Positions 28,201 to 37,033 of a stretch of 64,000 nt of DNA are shown here, one piece after another. Below the pieces are notes generated by a model. The model made no database searches. It saw only the letters and a list, made by a program, of their open reading frames with translations, and had not been told where the DNA came from. Position 1 is the first letter of the stretch, and the number at the start of each line of letters is the position of its first letter. The position numbers and the translations under genes were made by a program. The stretch comes from Doris montereyensis (lineage: Eukaryota; Mollusca; Gastropoda; Nudibranchia; Dorididae), in the NCBI GenBank assembly GCA_037039925.1, contig JAXRKP010000679.1, forward strand, positions 67,501 through 131,500, read 5' to 3'.

Positions 28201-31200
28201 TTATTAATAGCTTATGGACCAAACAAAGATGCAACTAAAGAAGAAAAAGATATCTTCGAAAACGATTTACAAATAGCTGCAGAGAATCCTAAACCCAAAC
28301 AGGAACTAATGCTTTTAGGAGATTTAAATGCTAGAGTAGGCAACAATGTAGAAACGTCAGGAGTAATAGGTAAAGAAGGAGAGACAACTTCTCCAAATGG
28401 AGAGACTAATAGATTTTTGCCTAAAGAATAACATGAAAATAACCAACACCTTTTTTCCTCATAAAGATATCCACAAATATACAAGAATAAATTAAGGCAG
28501 GTGTGAAAAGTTAATGATAAACTACATAATAGTTACCAGCTCCCTTTTTACAGTACATTGGATGCAAGAGTAAGCAGAGGAGCAGAAATATTTAGTGATC
28601 ATCACTTAGTAGCAATAGCAAAATTAGTATACCTGAATAAAAGCGACTTCACCCCTCCTTCCCAATCCACCCACACTCACACAATCCGTGAAACAAGAAA
28701 AGTTAAGTAAGACGTGTTTCTGATTTTACAAACCTGCAAATGAAGCTGAGCATTTTCCCTTTGTAGAACTCTCACTTTCTGGGAATCTTGATTTGACTCG
28801 GCTCGGATGTTTGTAATTGTTGAATCTCTGTCTTGTCGTAAATTTTGTAGCTAAAATTCAAAGAAGGAAAACAAAACCCATTGAAAACCTTGAATTTTGT
28901 TTTGTTTAAAGATCCAAGTGAAATCATAATAACATAGAAACTTAAGACTTTTAACATTAAAGATTTCTACACTACAAACTTTAAAAACCTGAAAATTTGT
29001 TGACATGTCTTGTTCACTAGGTCATACATATCTTATACTCATAGACGTTTAAAGTGACATGAGCTTCCTTGACTTTAAAAACAATAGATAAATAGTCGAT
29101 GAATATATCATTGTAAATAATAAAAAATAAGAACAGAAAGTGCACATATACATTAATAAATAATCAAATAATGATCCATATGAACATTTCCTAAAGCCAA
29201 ACCTACATTTTTCACAGAACATTCTCTCAGTGTACTTTCCTCTATTTCATCCTTCCTTTGTTCCTTACTCACGATATCATTATTTTTCATTTAAATATTT
29301 TCTCTGTTATACCCTTCAGTAATTTAACTCATTTCCTTTTTGTTCCTTTTGCCATACCACCTTACAGTTTAAACTGTGACTGTAAAACTCGTTAAATACC
29401 TCGATGTCATGCTGTTTTATCAAATTCTCTGACTGTTGCTGAAATTCTGCTTTGTCGTGTTCATATTCAGATTTAAGGAAAGACAACTCAATCCGCAATT
29501 TGCTCATGACTGACCGGTACTCTTCCACCTCTCCTTCCTGTTTGTTGGTTCTCTCTCTGTACGTCCTCTCCACCTCGTCAATAATCTGCACCTTCATCAG
29601 CTCCAGCCTTTGAGGTGTTATGACCTTAGGAAAAGAAAACAGGTGTGACAATGACATATGAATGGTAAAAGCTAGGTAAAGTAAGGTAAGCCCTGTACTT
29701 AGTGTTGCGCAAATTGAAGACTGAAATTTTTCGTATAGCCTACTAGTGAAATTTACGTCTATAATAATTGTGTTTTACATTATATTATATATACACATGT
29801 GAGTGTGTGTGTATATATATATATATAATAAGTTGTAACATTACATGTTTCATTGTATACTTTGTTGAAATGCAAAGTGCCATTGAGCACTTCAATGTGG
29901 ATACCGGCAGCATGTAACTAATTCCTTTTCTTTCTTTCATAAGGTAATCAGGAGCAGAGCGCTGGTTTTCCTAGGCATACTACAGCATGATGTGGTAGTT
30001 GGCCATTTCTTTAGAATAAAAATCTGAATAGATTTCACCCCACCTCACTCCTGGGTTAAAAGGAATGCCATACAAAAAGCCAAAGTTCAGACTGGGGATC
30101 AAACTCAAGTCATCTGCAATGCAGTCACACACCCTGCCAATTGAACTTAAGTAAAAAGAAAAATCCTTCAAGATTATAGAGCCGGAGCTTATCCTGGTTT
30201 CTATTATGTGAAGTGCTAATAATCACCTCCTTGACAGGACACAAGTCTGACACTGGTTTTCACTCCCAAGCTAGTACTTCTACTTATTTGCACCTGGGTC
30301 GAGTGTTATATATATGTTATGTGTCTTTTCCCAAGGAACACAACATCAGCACTAGCTTTGCTAGAATTTGAACTCGGGACCTCATAATCTCAAGTCCAGC
30401 AGCCTAACCATTCAGCCAGTGACACCACATCAATTGAACTTATAGAACCTCTAAAGTCTCTGTGGCCTAGGTGACCTGGTGGTTAGCTTTTTTCACTACT
30501 TCTATCGTTTAAAACTGTCATCCAAATTTGTTCTATAACTTAAATATTTATGAATAAATTTTTGTACTTGTTTGCATGTGAAATCTTGAATTTGTAATGT
30601 CTTAAATGTATAGAGAAAAAAAAAAGAAGAAGAAAAACTAAGATCCCCTTTATATGAATTAAATAAAAAGCATCTCACCTTTGTCTTGAGTTCTTCGCAT
30701 TCAGCAATTTTCTCTACCAGGTCTTGCTTACAAGCTTCATACATACTCATGTATTTATCCTTAACGATGCGAGATTCTTCAATTGTTGACTTATTCTCAG
30801 CCTCCAGCTCCAATACCTTGTCTTGAAGCCTTTCAGTTACAGGAAGAGCAAACACCATAAGATTTGAGATGAAATAGCCAGTATGAGTGCGTGGCTGTGT
30901 GTGTGTGTTTTTGTTTCTATGAAACTGATCTTTTTACCTTTGGTTGCTACACTGCCTTATGGTTTTTACTGACAATCCCCTGCTTCCTTCTATCATTTTC
31001 TTTCACAAACATATTTTTAAAATTAAAATAAAAGTCCTGCCACTTATTTTCCAACAAAGAGAAGGTCACGATGTTGGTGGCAAACATTTCATATTACTTA
31101 CATAGATTTATATTCAATCAATTTTCCCCGCTAGCATTCGCATAGAAGACAGATTGGACTTATAGCTATTTGACATGAGACAGATAATAGCTGCTCTAAG

Positions 31201-31952
31201 TAATGGACTGTTGAAACTGATAAATTAGCTGTAACAAATAAATAAATAAATAAGGATCCACGTTTCATTTCACTAACATCGATTTACAATCAATAAAGTT
31301 TGCCTGTTAGCATTAGCATAAAAAACAGACTAATATTCTACCAGTTTTGATTGCTTTTCTTCTTGACACACTGAAATGGAAGCTCATTACTTCTTTTAGA
31401 AACAATTCACTCATTGCTCAAGATATATAAATATGAAAATTCCTTCACACAATAGTTTAGGGTCAAGCAGACAAATAAGGATACAGGTCTCCCAAATCCT
31501 CATAGAAGGCTATCAAAAGCAGCTTGTACTTGGAAAGATCAAGTAACAAAAGCCATGAGAGCAATAAGTGAGAAACACTTCTTTTTTTTTTTACTACCTA
31601 GTCACATTCTAATTATGTGCTTTTTTTTTCAATATCTTAATTCATACCCTTTTCTGATACCAAAGTCTCATATCATAGGAAAACATCCATAGCATTTTAA
31701 AATTCAGTTTCAGGACTAAACTAAGTTTAAAATTTGAAATCAGAATTATTCTGGAAAAGGAAAAAGGCATAATAATGCTTATATCCGTCCAAATAGTCAA
31801 AGCTTGTCTATTGACATAAAAATAAAAATGTGTAATGCACAAATATATAGCCATTACCTGGTATGTTCCACTTTGAGCTGTTGGTAGTTAAGCTTATGTT
31901 TTTCTGCCCTTGTTTTCTCATCAGTTAGAAGTTTTTGAAGTTCACTCTCCAT
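13636..31952 (-). CDS. CEP83: CEP83 (CCDC41) orthologue, whole coding span, 13 exons
   Basis: CEP83 is a coiled-coil protein of the centriole distal appendages, needed to dock the mother centriole at the membrane at the start of cilium formation. Exons (high to low): 31858-31952, 30679-30829, 29400-29624, 28734-28850, 26145-26276, 25059-25305, 22596-22741, 21518-21666, 18836-19066, 17922-18053, 17498-17598, 14556-14766, 13636-13914. Their peptides follow human CEP83 in order from near the N-terminus (SELQKLLTDEKTRAEKHKLN) through ITPQRLELMKVQI and FLKSEYEHDKAEF to the C-terminus (ADQYNRLRKHWKD, RRHQEFRTILL). The sum is about 740 residues against about 700 in human. Nearly all is heptad-rich Glu, Lys, Gln and Leu. 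All junctions keep phase except those on both sides of exon 8. The true start may lie on a further 5' exon. Confidence 0.92.
14556..14766 (-). CDS. CEP83: CEP83 exon 12
   Basis: 211 bp. The acceptor TATTTTCAG supplies the one base that completes the Gln codon left by exon 11; the donor is GTAAGC. The peptide KCIPADQYNRLRKHWKDLWR, then RHQEFRTILLSVPS, matches the most conserved C-terminal block of CEP83. It is followed by a Pro/Ser-rich linker. Confidence 0.93.
14820..14930 (-). mobile_element. Retroposon 3' tail with (TTA)n
   Basis: On the minus strand a stretch GGCGTTAAATAAATAAAGTT runs straight into (ATT)n, a typical 3' end of a LINE or dependent SINE that ends in a simple repeat. Only the tail can be recognised. 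It lies in CEP83 intron 11, just upstream of exon 12. Confidence 0.5.
15236..15406. repeat. 67-bp direct duplication with 18-bp inverted flanks
   Basis: The block CACTATCCATAACAACATTA..GGAAGTTACG occurs at 15253-15319 and again at 15340-15406. The 18 bp before the first copy (TTGATCGCCACAATGAAC) are present as the exact reverse complement at 15322-15339, between the copies. Confidence 0.9.
15420..16340. other. CEP83 intron 11, unremarkable part
   Basis: AT-rich sequence with no exon. Small open frames here lack domains. Confidence 0.4.
16350..16995. repeat. 46-bp tandem array (about 14 units)
   Basis: The unit starts GACATGTACATGGCCATAAA and ends GATAAGTCAGTGGGTT. Two subtypes (GGCCATAAA with GTGGG, and GGCAATAAA with GTGAG or GTGGG) partly alternate, which suggests dimer-level copying. 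It lies in CEP83 intron 11. Confidence 0.96.
17498..17598 (-). CDS. CEP83: CEP83 exon 11
   Basis: 101 bp between TTGTTCCAACAG and GTAAGTAAAG. Peptide LKKKSAKMADHLKEKVMILE then AEKTELDYEKKAL, ending with CA of a Gln codon finished by exon 12. It matches the CEP83 region just before the conserved C-terminal block. Confidence 0.9.
17922..18053 (-). CDS. CEP83: CEP83 exon 10
   Basis: 132 bp (44 codons), acceptor CTTCCCGCAG, donor GTATTC, phase 0 at both ends. Peptide VIMLQQRSAMAEDRTQLEQR then LSELESRLGD is continuous coiled coil and aligns with the CEP83 segment before the KK-rich stretch. Confidence 0.88.
18478..18765 (+). mobile_element. SINE-like element, family 2, plus orientation
   Basis: Head GGCAAGGTGTCGGGGTCTCA, then GTGCGTTCGAGTCCCG (a good polymerase III B-box), body CCAGGTAGGTGGATCGACAC and AGACAGACGATAAAAAGG, tail AATCCTACCAAAAACCC. 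It pairs with the minus-strand copy at 2305-2612. It lies in CEP83 intron 9. Confidence 0.8.
18836..19066 (-). CDS. CEP83: CEP83 exon 9
   Basis: 231 bp (77 codons). Peptide includes QERAENSSLKSRIHQLETEL and SAEHELTDSNLRLKNTAELL, which aligns with the ENSDLKQQ..SENDLLNSN region of CEP83. The donor is GTGACC. The acceptor AACTGCAG sits at the edge of a minisatellite whose unit carries a branch-point-like TCTAAC. The exon starts in phase 0, but exon 8 leaves one base, so the junction is not clean as read. Confidence 0.85.
19067..20125. repeat. G-rich minisatellite, about 20-24 bp unit
   Basis: About 48 units of AGTTAGATGGGGGGTAACATC with a variable run of three to nine G. On the CEP83 sense strand each unit is C-tract plus CATCTAACTGATG. 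The array ends exactly at exon 9, where the last unit reads CATCTAACTGCAG. It fills the 3' half of CEP83 intron 8. Confidence 0.95.
20455..21447. repeat. 40-bp tandem array (about 25 units)
   Basis: The unit contains CCTGGTAGCTATAAGGCTTA and AATCAACATTGCTTAGACTA. Subtypes (GGTAGCT, GGTACCT, GGTACTT) recur in the same order in two blocks (about 20,700-20,880 and 20,980-21,130), and some units are truncated. It fills the 5' half of CEP83 intron 8. Confidence 0.95.
21518..21666 (-). CDS. CEP83: CEP83 exon 8 (boundaries uncertain)
   Basis: Peptide FELETKLQEGERRRIDDEAR then RHAEQEKNNERISQANAAK fits the middle coiled coil of CEP83 and needs no gap against exon 7. The donor A/GTATGTG is good. The acceptor TTTTAAAAAG leaves one base before the first codon, whereas exon 7 ends in phase 0. 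The exon leaves one base and exon 9 starts in phase 0. As read it is one base short of a clean fit, so a boundary or the sequence is probably wrong. Confidence 0.72.
21985..22335. repeat. (AAT)n microsatellite
   Basis: About 350 bp of AAT with AAC and AAA interruptions, in CEP83 intron 7 between exons 7 and 8. Long Asn-, Ile- and Leu-rich frames across it are artefacts. Confidence 0.95.
22596..22741 (-). CDS. CEP83: CEP83 exon 7
   Basis: 146 bp, acceptor CGTTTTTCAG, donor GTAATT. The first two bases complete an Asp codon begun by exon 6. Peptide LRSQLDIAESKVGQLQRMLE then EKEREIIHRIQGAREEEFSK aligns with the VEKDRELIRKVQAAKEEG region of CEP83. Confidence 0.9.
22742..23590. other. CEP83 intron 6, unique part
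   Basis: No exon recognised. It contains a locally GC-rich patch near 23,260-23,340 (GCGCTTCCCGGGCGGACGG). I see no gene in it. Confidence 0.4.
23600..24230. repeat. 63-bp tandem array with a hairpin in each unit
   Basis: About 10 units starting GCTATGGTTTAGAGACAGTC and followed by AACCATAGCACACTAATCAC. The first 29 bp form a 9-bp stem (GCTATGGTT with AACCATAGC) and an 11-nt loop in most units. The period is a multiple of three, so one plus frame is open. It lies in CEP83 intron 6. Confidence 0.95.
24270..25015. repeat. 77-bp tandem array (about 9-10 units)
   Basis: The marker ACCCTTGGCAATGCACCGTA recurs every 77 bp (for example 24,633 and 24,710). The first units are shorter and more diverged. 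It ends about 45 nt inside CEP83 intron 6 from the donor of exon 6. Confidence 0.95.
25059..25305 (-). CDS. CEP83: CEP83 exon 6
   Basis: 247 bp, acceptor TTAACAG, donor GTAGGTGTG, phase 0 in and one base out. Peptide AERESLKRQLENLQRDLNMQ, later VDLADLKMEMLKQRGEIEKE and KDKLRNEVD, matches the central CEP83 region (TDIKLE..RERNKIQSELD in human). Confidence 0.92.
25306..26144. other. CEP83 intron 5, nothing recognised
   Basis: AT-rich, no repeat array or element identified. Confidence 0.4.
26145..26276 (-). CDS. CEP83: CEP83 exon 5
   Basis: 132 bp (44 codons), acceptor TTTTTCTCTGCAG, donor GTAAAT, phase 0 at both ends. Peptide VKELLVELEEIRALREKSGL then DADNITRMQSKQISEHQASI is a coiled coil at the expected place in CEP83. 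Confidence 0.87.
26672..26935 (-). mobile_element. tRNA-derived SINE, family 1
   Basis: Minus-strand head GTGGCCGAGTGGTCAAGTTT, then TGGGGATCATGAGGTCCCTG, with the family body and a tail of the AATTCACGCTATAGAAATGG type at the low-coordinate end. The B-box is degraded (CTTTGAATCC). It lies in CEP83 intron 4. Confidence 0.83.
27186..27470 (-). mobile_element. tRNA-derived SINE, family 1
   Basis: Minus-strand head GTGGCATCGGTGGCCAAGCG, B-box-like GTCCCGAGTTCGAATCCTAG, then the usual body and tail ending near the CTTCAAGGCAGTTAAG complement. It is a well-preserved copy in CEP83 intron 4, directly beside the LINE at 27478. Confidence 0.87.
27478..28640 (+). mobile_element. RTE-like LINE, 5' region and endonuclease only
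   Basis: The 5' leader has about three monomers of roughly 60 bp (CTGCTGCCTTGCAGGC, GACCAAAGGCTAAGGGAGTT). An AP-type endonuclease follows: RTWNVRAINGKELELVEE, LAITETKKK, LLIAYGPNKDATKEE, LMLLGDLNARVGNNVET and, after stops, FSDHHLVAIAKL. These carry the Asn, Glu, Tyr, Asp-x-Asn and His residues of the family. Stops and frameshifts interrupt it, and the reverse transcriptase is absent. It lies antisense in CEP83 intron 4. Confidence 0.88.
28734..28850 (-). CDS. CEP83: CEP83 exon 4
   Basis: 117 bp (39 codons), acceptor TTGAATTTTAG, donor GTTTGT, phase 0 at both ends. Peptide LQNLRQDRDSTITNIRAESN then QDSQKVRVLQRENAQLHLQ fits the CEP83 order, with DSxxVxxLxRE shared. Confidence 0.86.
29400..29624 (-). 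CDS. CEP83: CEP83 exon 3
   Basis: 225 bp (75 codons), acceptor TCCTAAG, donor GTATTT. Peptide VITPQRLELMKVQIIDEVER, then YRSVMSKLRIELSFLKSEYE, is the strongest CEP83 signature in the window (human has LTPQKLELLRAQI and KLRYEHTFLKSEFEH). Confidence 0.95.
29940..30150 (-). mobile_element. Possible tRNA-derived SINE head, third type
   Basis: On the minus strand GTTCAATTGGCAGGGTGTGT and GAGTTTGATCCCCAGTC look like A- and B-boxes. No second copy was found here, so the element type is a guess. It lies in CEP83 intron 2. Confidence 0.35.
30168..30430 (-). mobile_element. tRNA-derived SINE, family 1
   Basis: Minus-strand head GTGGTGTCACTGGCTGAATG, B-box-like GTCCCGAGTTCAAATTCTAG, body CCCAGGTGCAAATAAGTAG and tail CATAATAGAAACCAGGATAA. 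It lies in CEP83 intron 2. Confidence 0.83.
30679..30829 (-). CDS. CEP83: CEP83 exon 2
   Basis: 151 bp, acceptor CTGTAACTGAAAG, donor GTGAGATG. The first base completes an Arg codon split from exon 1. Peptide LQDKVLELEAENKSTIEESR, then DLVEKIAECEELKTK, aligns with ELVEKTKDLEEMK in human CEP83. Confidence 0.92.
30830..31857. other. CEP83 intron 1, nothing recognised
   Basis: AT-rich sequence with short TG and AAAT runs. No array or element identified. Confidence 0.4.
31858..31952 (-). CDS. CEP83: CEP83 exon 1 as seen (N-terminal coding part)
   Basis: From ATG at 31952 the peptide is MESELQKLLTDEKTRAEKHK then LNYQQLKVEHT, ending AG before donor GTAATG. Human CEP83 has SEFQKML and YQTLKAEHTR at the same place, about 30 residues from its start. 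The ATG has A at -3 and G at +4. However, the frame stays open upstream to about 32,043, where a usable acceptor (CATTGGCAAAG) occurs, so the exon may extend there and the real start may be on an earlier exon. Confidence 0.85.
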
Positions 31953-32159
31953 CGTCAGATGAGACAGATGACTCCCAGTCTCCCTGATGCGCCTGTTGAC
32001 GTTGATAAAATACCTGGCGTTGCCATCCTTCCAGAATCTCCACCCAGGTGGGCACAAAGTGACCTTTGCCAATGAGAAGAAACAATAAACAATAATGATA
32101 GACATCCACCGGAATAGAAATAAGGTTTTGTGTAAGATTAAGGTGGGCATCTAACTTAG

Positions 32160-33952
32160 GGCTCAGGCTGGGTTTGGTTTACGGCTGGAAATGGGGTTTA
32201 GTGTAGAATCATGGATCGGGACTTGTGACAACATTTTCGTCCCTTACACCTTTAATTTAAATGATGGGGAGGGTCATGAAGAACATGAGACCAGGGATGG
32301 GGTTTCAGTTGTATAGAGACCTATGAACAATGTTGTGTTACATAGGAAATAATACAGCCTGGAGTGGCTAACATCCCAATTTTTAACAGACACCTTACTT
32401 TTTAAAGTTGTTTGGCCAGTGCTACTCAAAGTGTGTTACGCACAAAGACCATATAAACTAACAAGACATGAAACTCGCGGAAAAACATGTAATTAGCTTA
32501 GGTCAACCCCTTGCCAACACCTTTATGCACGTTAAACAATTGTTCAAATTTGGCGCTTCAATGTCTCAATGGTGTTCCGCAATTAATGTCAAACAAAACC
32601 TGACCTTGGGTACTTTAGATTTCCTATCCAACATGAAAGTTAAGTTCGAGTCAAAGTTTGTATCATTCACCATAATGTATGCTAATTTTATTGATAAAGA
32701 AAGAGATTTTTGTTTGTTTCATTGAAATTTACTCCGCCCACAATTGCGGTGATTTCAGGGTGATTTAAGAGGAAACAGCAAAGTAGGACCTACCAACACT
32801 CCCTCTCGACCCTTTGATTGCAGCCCTTCCGTCTCCTTTACAAATCACACGTGTCCAATGCGTGACCATCATTCTAATTCGTGTAGTTTCCTTCCTACAG
32901 TTCAAATCAACAGCCATCCTCTTTCTCCCAAACAGCCCCAACTCCTTGTAAACTCAATACAGTGGTTTTTCCACATCTTCCTCCCACATCCCAATGTTAT
33001 CCTCTTGTCAAAGTCCATCCATAAAGTAGTAAGACAGAGTGTTGCAGTCTACAAACTTCAAACACTGACTTTCTCTTTGGTCACAAACCACATGTCATCA
33101 TGGATATGTGAAATGATTTGTTTGAGAGATCAAAGTCTCTTTGTAGCTCGTCGTGAACAGTTCATTATTGACTTTACTCAGGGAGTCATGTGAATTGAAA
33201 TAGATGTGTTAAACATGGGGTACACCTCACGGTTAAAAGATAAAGGAAATAATTGCTCTTTAAATTTAGGAAAGTTATAGTGCATATAGCTATGATGATG
33301 ATATTAATACATCTACTGTAAGGAAACAAGACAAATCATCAAGCTAACAATTTATGAATTTGTTGGTTTATTTTATTTTCTCATTCAAATCATCAACAGA
33401 TCTCTTCAATGGGTCCAAAACAGTCGACGTGAGGATCTCATCTCCAAGACCATGCAGGCGTAATACAATGAGAACGTTACTACTCAATAATATATAGTAT
33501 TACACAACAACGAAAATACATTGCTGTTTCTCTCTCTCACTACTCAATATCATCATGACTTCACTTACTATCAACAATTATCATTCTTGTTATATATTAA
33601 CATTAATACTATTAAACTTTCATTATAACTATTATAATGCTGGCAAGGTGTATTGTTTTATCATAAAAGGGTTGATGTTTAAATAAGGCCTAATTGAGTT
33701 TTTTTTTACATAAAGATGAAATCAAATCAATCAACTCTCTCTCGTTCTCTCTGCCTGTCTCTTTCTCAATAAGGTAAAGGACGCTGTTCAATAATTCTGA
33801 AAATGTGTATAGCAATACCATTTATTTAATTTTTACATTATTTATACACTAATAAATTTACACGACAATCACTATGCGCTCGCTATATAATAATATATAA
33901 CTCTGACTTAAACACAGGCTTTTTCCACTTTCTGCCTTGCTGTGAAACGTGC
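32160..33952. other. CEP83 5' flank, no gene seen
   Basis: AT-rich, no recognisable promoter element and no clear upstream CEP83 exon. It contains the second copy of the dispersed repeat at 32712-32815. Confidence 0.4.
32712..32815. repeat. Dispersed repeat, copy 2
   Basis: ATTGAAATTTACTCCGCCCA, GGTGATTTCAGGGTGATTTA, then GTAGGACCTACCAACACTCC: same order as copies at 373 and 42,322. Confidence 0.55.
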
Positions 33953-34895
33953 ATAAGGCAGGTTTCACAAAAATGGGACCCAATGATAACTTGAACTCTT
34001 CAATTAATCTTTCTCAAAGTCTAATTGATGAATCTTCTTAACATTTGGTCCATGTATAGCTTTGACATCGCAGATATAAAAAACATAATATTGTGAAATT
34101 CACCTTCAATTTGTGTGTTTTATGAATTTTATTTTGGGTGCGAACGTCAGCAATTGAGACTGCTGGAATTTCTCTCTTTTTAATACGTCCTTTTTCACCT
34201 TAAGGTAAGTGAGGTCAACGATCTTTTATTGTTTTCTTTAATTCCATCTGAAAGAGGATTGTTCAAAGAAAAATTTGGCGACGTCTAATTTTAAAAAAAT
34301 CTTTTGCAGTGATCACATGAGGCAGGTTTCAGATTTTCGTTATTATGTAACAATTGTGGTCTACAAATGAACACACAGTAAGAGCTGAAAAAAACAGTTG
34401 AAAAATACGTAGAAGCGCCGTTTTATGATTTGGAGTAAAGAAAACGTATTCCTACGGCCATTCATCCTGTAAAAGACACGAAAAAAATCATAGGTAACTC
34501 TAAATGAGAGTGAGAATATCATGAGACTACTAGCGGTCTGCGTAACCTTACAGTCAGACAAAACAATTTTTTTCAACCTGGGATCTAATTACGGTAATAT
34601 CGCGTCGAGCTATTTTCTCATAGTTTGTCTTGTGTAAGACTGTTGAGAAATCATGAAATTTTGTTTTTAAATTGTCCGGTCGGCTTTGCGGAATATTATG
34701 TCTTTGGATGTCCCTTATGGCCACCCGCTGACGGCCGCACAAAAATGTAGACAATAACAGCCATCAAAAAGGAGACTGTGATCAGGTTAGATTAGGAGAC
34801 CGTTCAGGTTAGATTCGGTTGCATTAGCAAAACCTGCTTTGGCGTATCGTGAGTGAAACTTATGTAAAGAAGTTCGGCAATCATTATGCACTTTA
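33952..34895. repeat. Long direct duplication, copy 1
   Basis: Starts CATAAGGCAGGTTTCACAAA and runs to about GTAAAGAAGTTCGGCAATCA. It matches 34982-35915 with scattered substitutions and small indels, so the duplication is not recent. Confidence 0.9.
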
Positions 34896-34981
34896 TTTGT
34901 CATGGCTCTTTCAAACTCAACAGTGTTATTTGGCTTATTAATAACACTTTATCAGAATATGTAGGTTTCACATCTTAACAT

Positions 34982-35915
34982 CATAAGGCAGGTTTCACAA
35001 AAATGGGACCCAATGATAACTTGAACTCTTCAATTAATCTTTCTCAAAGTCTAATTGATGAATCTTCTAAACATTTGGTCCATGTATAGCTTTGACATCG
35101 CAGATATAAAAAACATAATATTGTGAAATTTGCTTTCAATTTGTGTGTTTTGTGAATATTTTTTGGGTGTGAACGTCAGCAATCCAGACAGACCACATTT
35201 CCCTCTTTTTAATAAGTCCCTTTTCACCTTAAGGTAGGTGAGGTCAACGACCTTTTATTCTGTTTTCTTTAATTCCATGTGGAAGAGAATTGTTCAAAGA
35301 AAATTTGGCGGGTCCTAAATATTTTTTATCTTTTGCAGTGATCACGTGAGGCAGGTTTCAGATTTTCGTTATTATGTAACAACTGATGTCTACAAATGAA
35401 CACATAGTAAGAGCTGAAAAAAACAGTTCAAAAATACGTAGAAGCGCCGTTTTTGATCTGGAGTGAAAGAAAACGTATTCCTACCACCATATATTCTGTA
35501 AAAGACACGAAAAAAATCATAGGTAACTCTAAATGAGAGTGAGAGTACCATGAGACTACTGGCAGTCTACGAGACCTCATGGTCGGACAAAAAATATTTT
35601 TTTCGATCTGAGATCTAATAACGGTAATATTGCGTCGAGCTATTGTCTCGTAGTTCATCGCGTGTAAGCCTATTGGGAAATCATGAAATTTTTGTTTTTA
35701 AATTGTCTGGTTGGCTTTGCGGAATATTTTGTTTTTGGATTACTCTTACGGCCATGTGCTTACGGCCATGCAAAAATGTAGACGATGATCGGACATCAGA
35801 AAGGAGACTGTGATCAGGTTAGATTCGGAGACCGTTCAGGTTAGATTCGGTTGCATTAGCAAAACCTGCTTTGGCTTATCGTGAGTGAAACTTATGTAAA
35901 CAAGTCCGGCAATCA
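34982..35915. repeat. Long direct duplication, copy 2
   Basis: Offset 1,030 bp from copy 1. Same start motif and same end (GTAAACAAGTCCGGCAATCA). No protein is preserved between the copies. Confidence 0.9.
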
Positions 35916-36070
35916 ATAGGCTTTCATGATTTATTATGTTCTAATAAATAAAGACAAGATAATTGGCAATACGGGAGGTTTAGAAGTCCATTACAATGAT
36001 AGTGACTTTACGTCTCCACTATGCACAGTCTCCTTGGCATAACAATACAATATTAATAAAAACGCATTTC

Positions 36071-36074
<4 letters not shown>

Positions 36075-36110
<36 letters not shown>
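36075..36110. repeat. (GA)n microsatellite
   Basis: About 36 bp of pure GA. Confidence 0.95.
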
Positions 36111-36114
<4 letters not shown>

Positions 36115-37033
36115 TAATACTAATAGCACAGGTTCAAGTAGAGTTCAAGATTTGCCAGCCACCGCTCCCATCCCGTATTCCGCGAAGCAATTATCGATCG
36201 ATAAAGACAAGTTTGTGCTAGTCTAGTGGGCGCTCTATGTGACTATAGATAGTTAGAGAGGGGGTGAGTGATGACGGGAGTAAGCGGAGAAGTGATGATG
36301 GGAGGGGGCTCGTACGGGGAGAAAGGAACAATAATTGTCGTCAAAAGCGCTTTCTTTTCGGCGAGGGTTTTGTTGCTGGTGCATCTCTCTCTCTTCTCTA
36401 TTGGCAAATATCGGCCTATACGTATCGCATCCTCACTCGTTAAAATTATAAGTCGTGAAGTTTACCGTACCAGTTTGAGCAGAATGGTACACACGATAAA
36501 CCCGTAACACGTAATAAGGATAGTATAAAGGCGTACAATCACAGAATTTTACAAAAAACGGGACAAAAGGCATTGGTTTTCATCATCCACACGATCCGGA
36601 TCGCGCGAGTAATCTGATCAACGGTAAGGCACCGGCCGTCGACTCCACGTCCGAGGTGTCGGGAAACACAACAGACTTCACATCTTATTGAGAACTAAGG
36701 AAAAGTCAGGAACTCTCCAAACCAGATGCCCAAGCGTTACGTCACTAAATAAACGCCAGGGAAACCTCGGTCGACGGACGCGAGCAGTTCACGTAACATT
36801 AGGTACTGGCGTTGGACCTAGAATTTTCACAGTTATGCCCCTTGACTGAAAAACATGACTTTTAAAAGCTAATTTACTTGCTCCACAGTCCTTTGCTATC
36901 TCTTAAAGTCATATATCTGGAATCCTCATGTTCTAAGCTTTAACATGGTATATAACAATTGTAAAAAATATAACATGTACATTTTGACAAAAGAGGGAAA
37001 TAGGGATGGACCATTTTGTGAAACCTGCCATAA

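Larger units (their letters stand above)
33957..37029. mobile_element. Candidate DNA transposon with terminal inverted repeats
   Basis: The left end GGCAGGTTTCACAAAAATGG is matched by the right end CCATTTTGTGAAACCTGCC read in reverse complement (one base shorter). Both ends are flanked on the outside by ATAA (33953-33956 and 37030-37033), a possible 4-bp target duplication. No transposase frame is visible, so it would be non-autonomous. The interior holds a 1,030-bp-offset direct duplication that repeats the left end at 34,986. The superfamily is not assigned. Confidence 0.5.

Noticed and set aside
32468..33193. Two open frames of 85 and 111 residues upstream of CEP83
   Set aside because: No recognisable domain; the second overlaps ordinary AT-rich sequence and has no splice context.
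34554..35658. Conserved small protein in both 1,030-bp duplicates (ARRxITVIRSQ on minus)
   Set aside because: The shared peptide simply reflects the DNA duplication; frames diverge on both sides.
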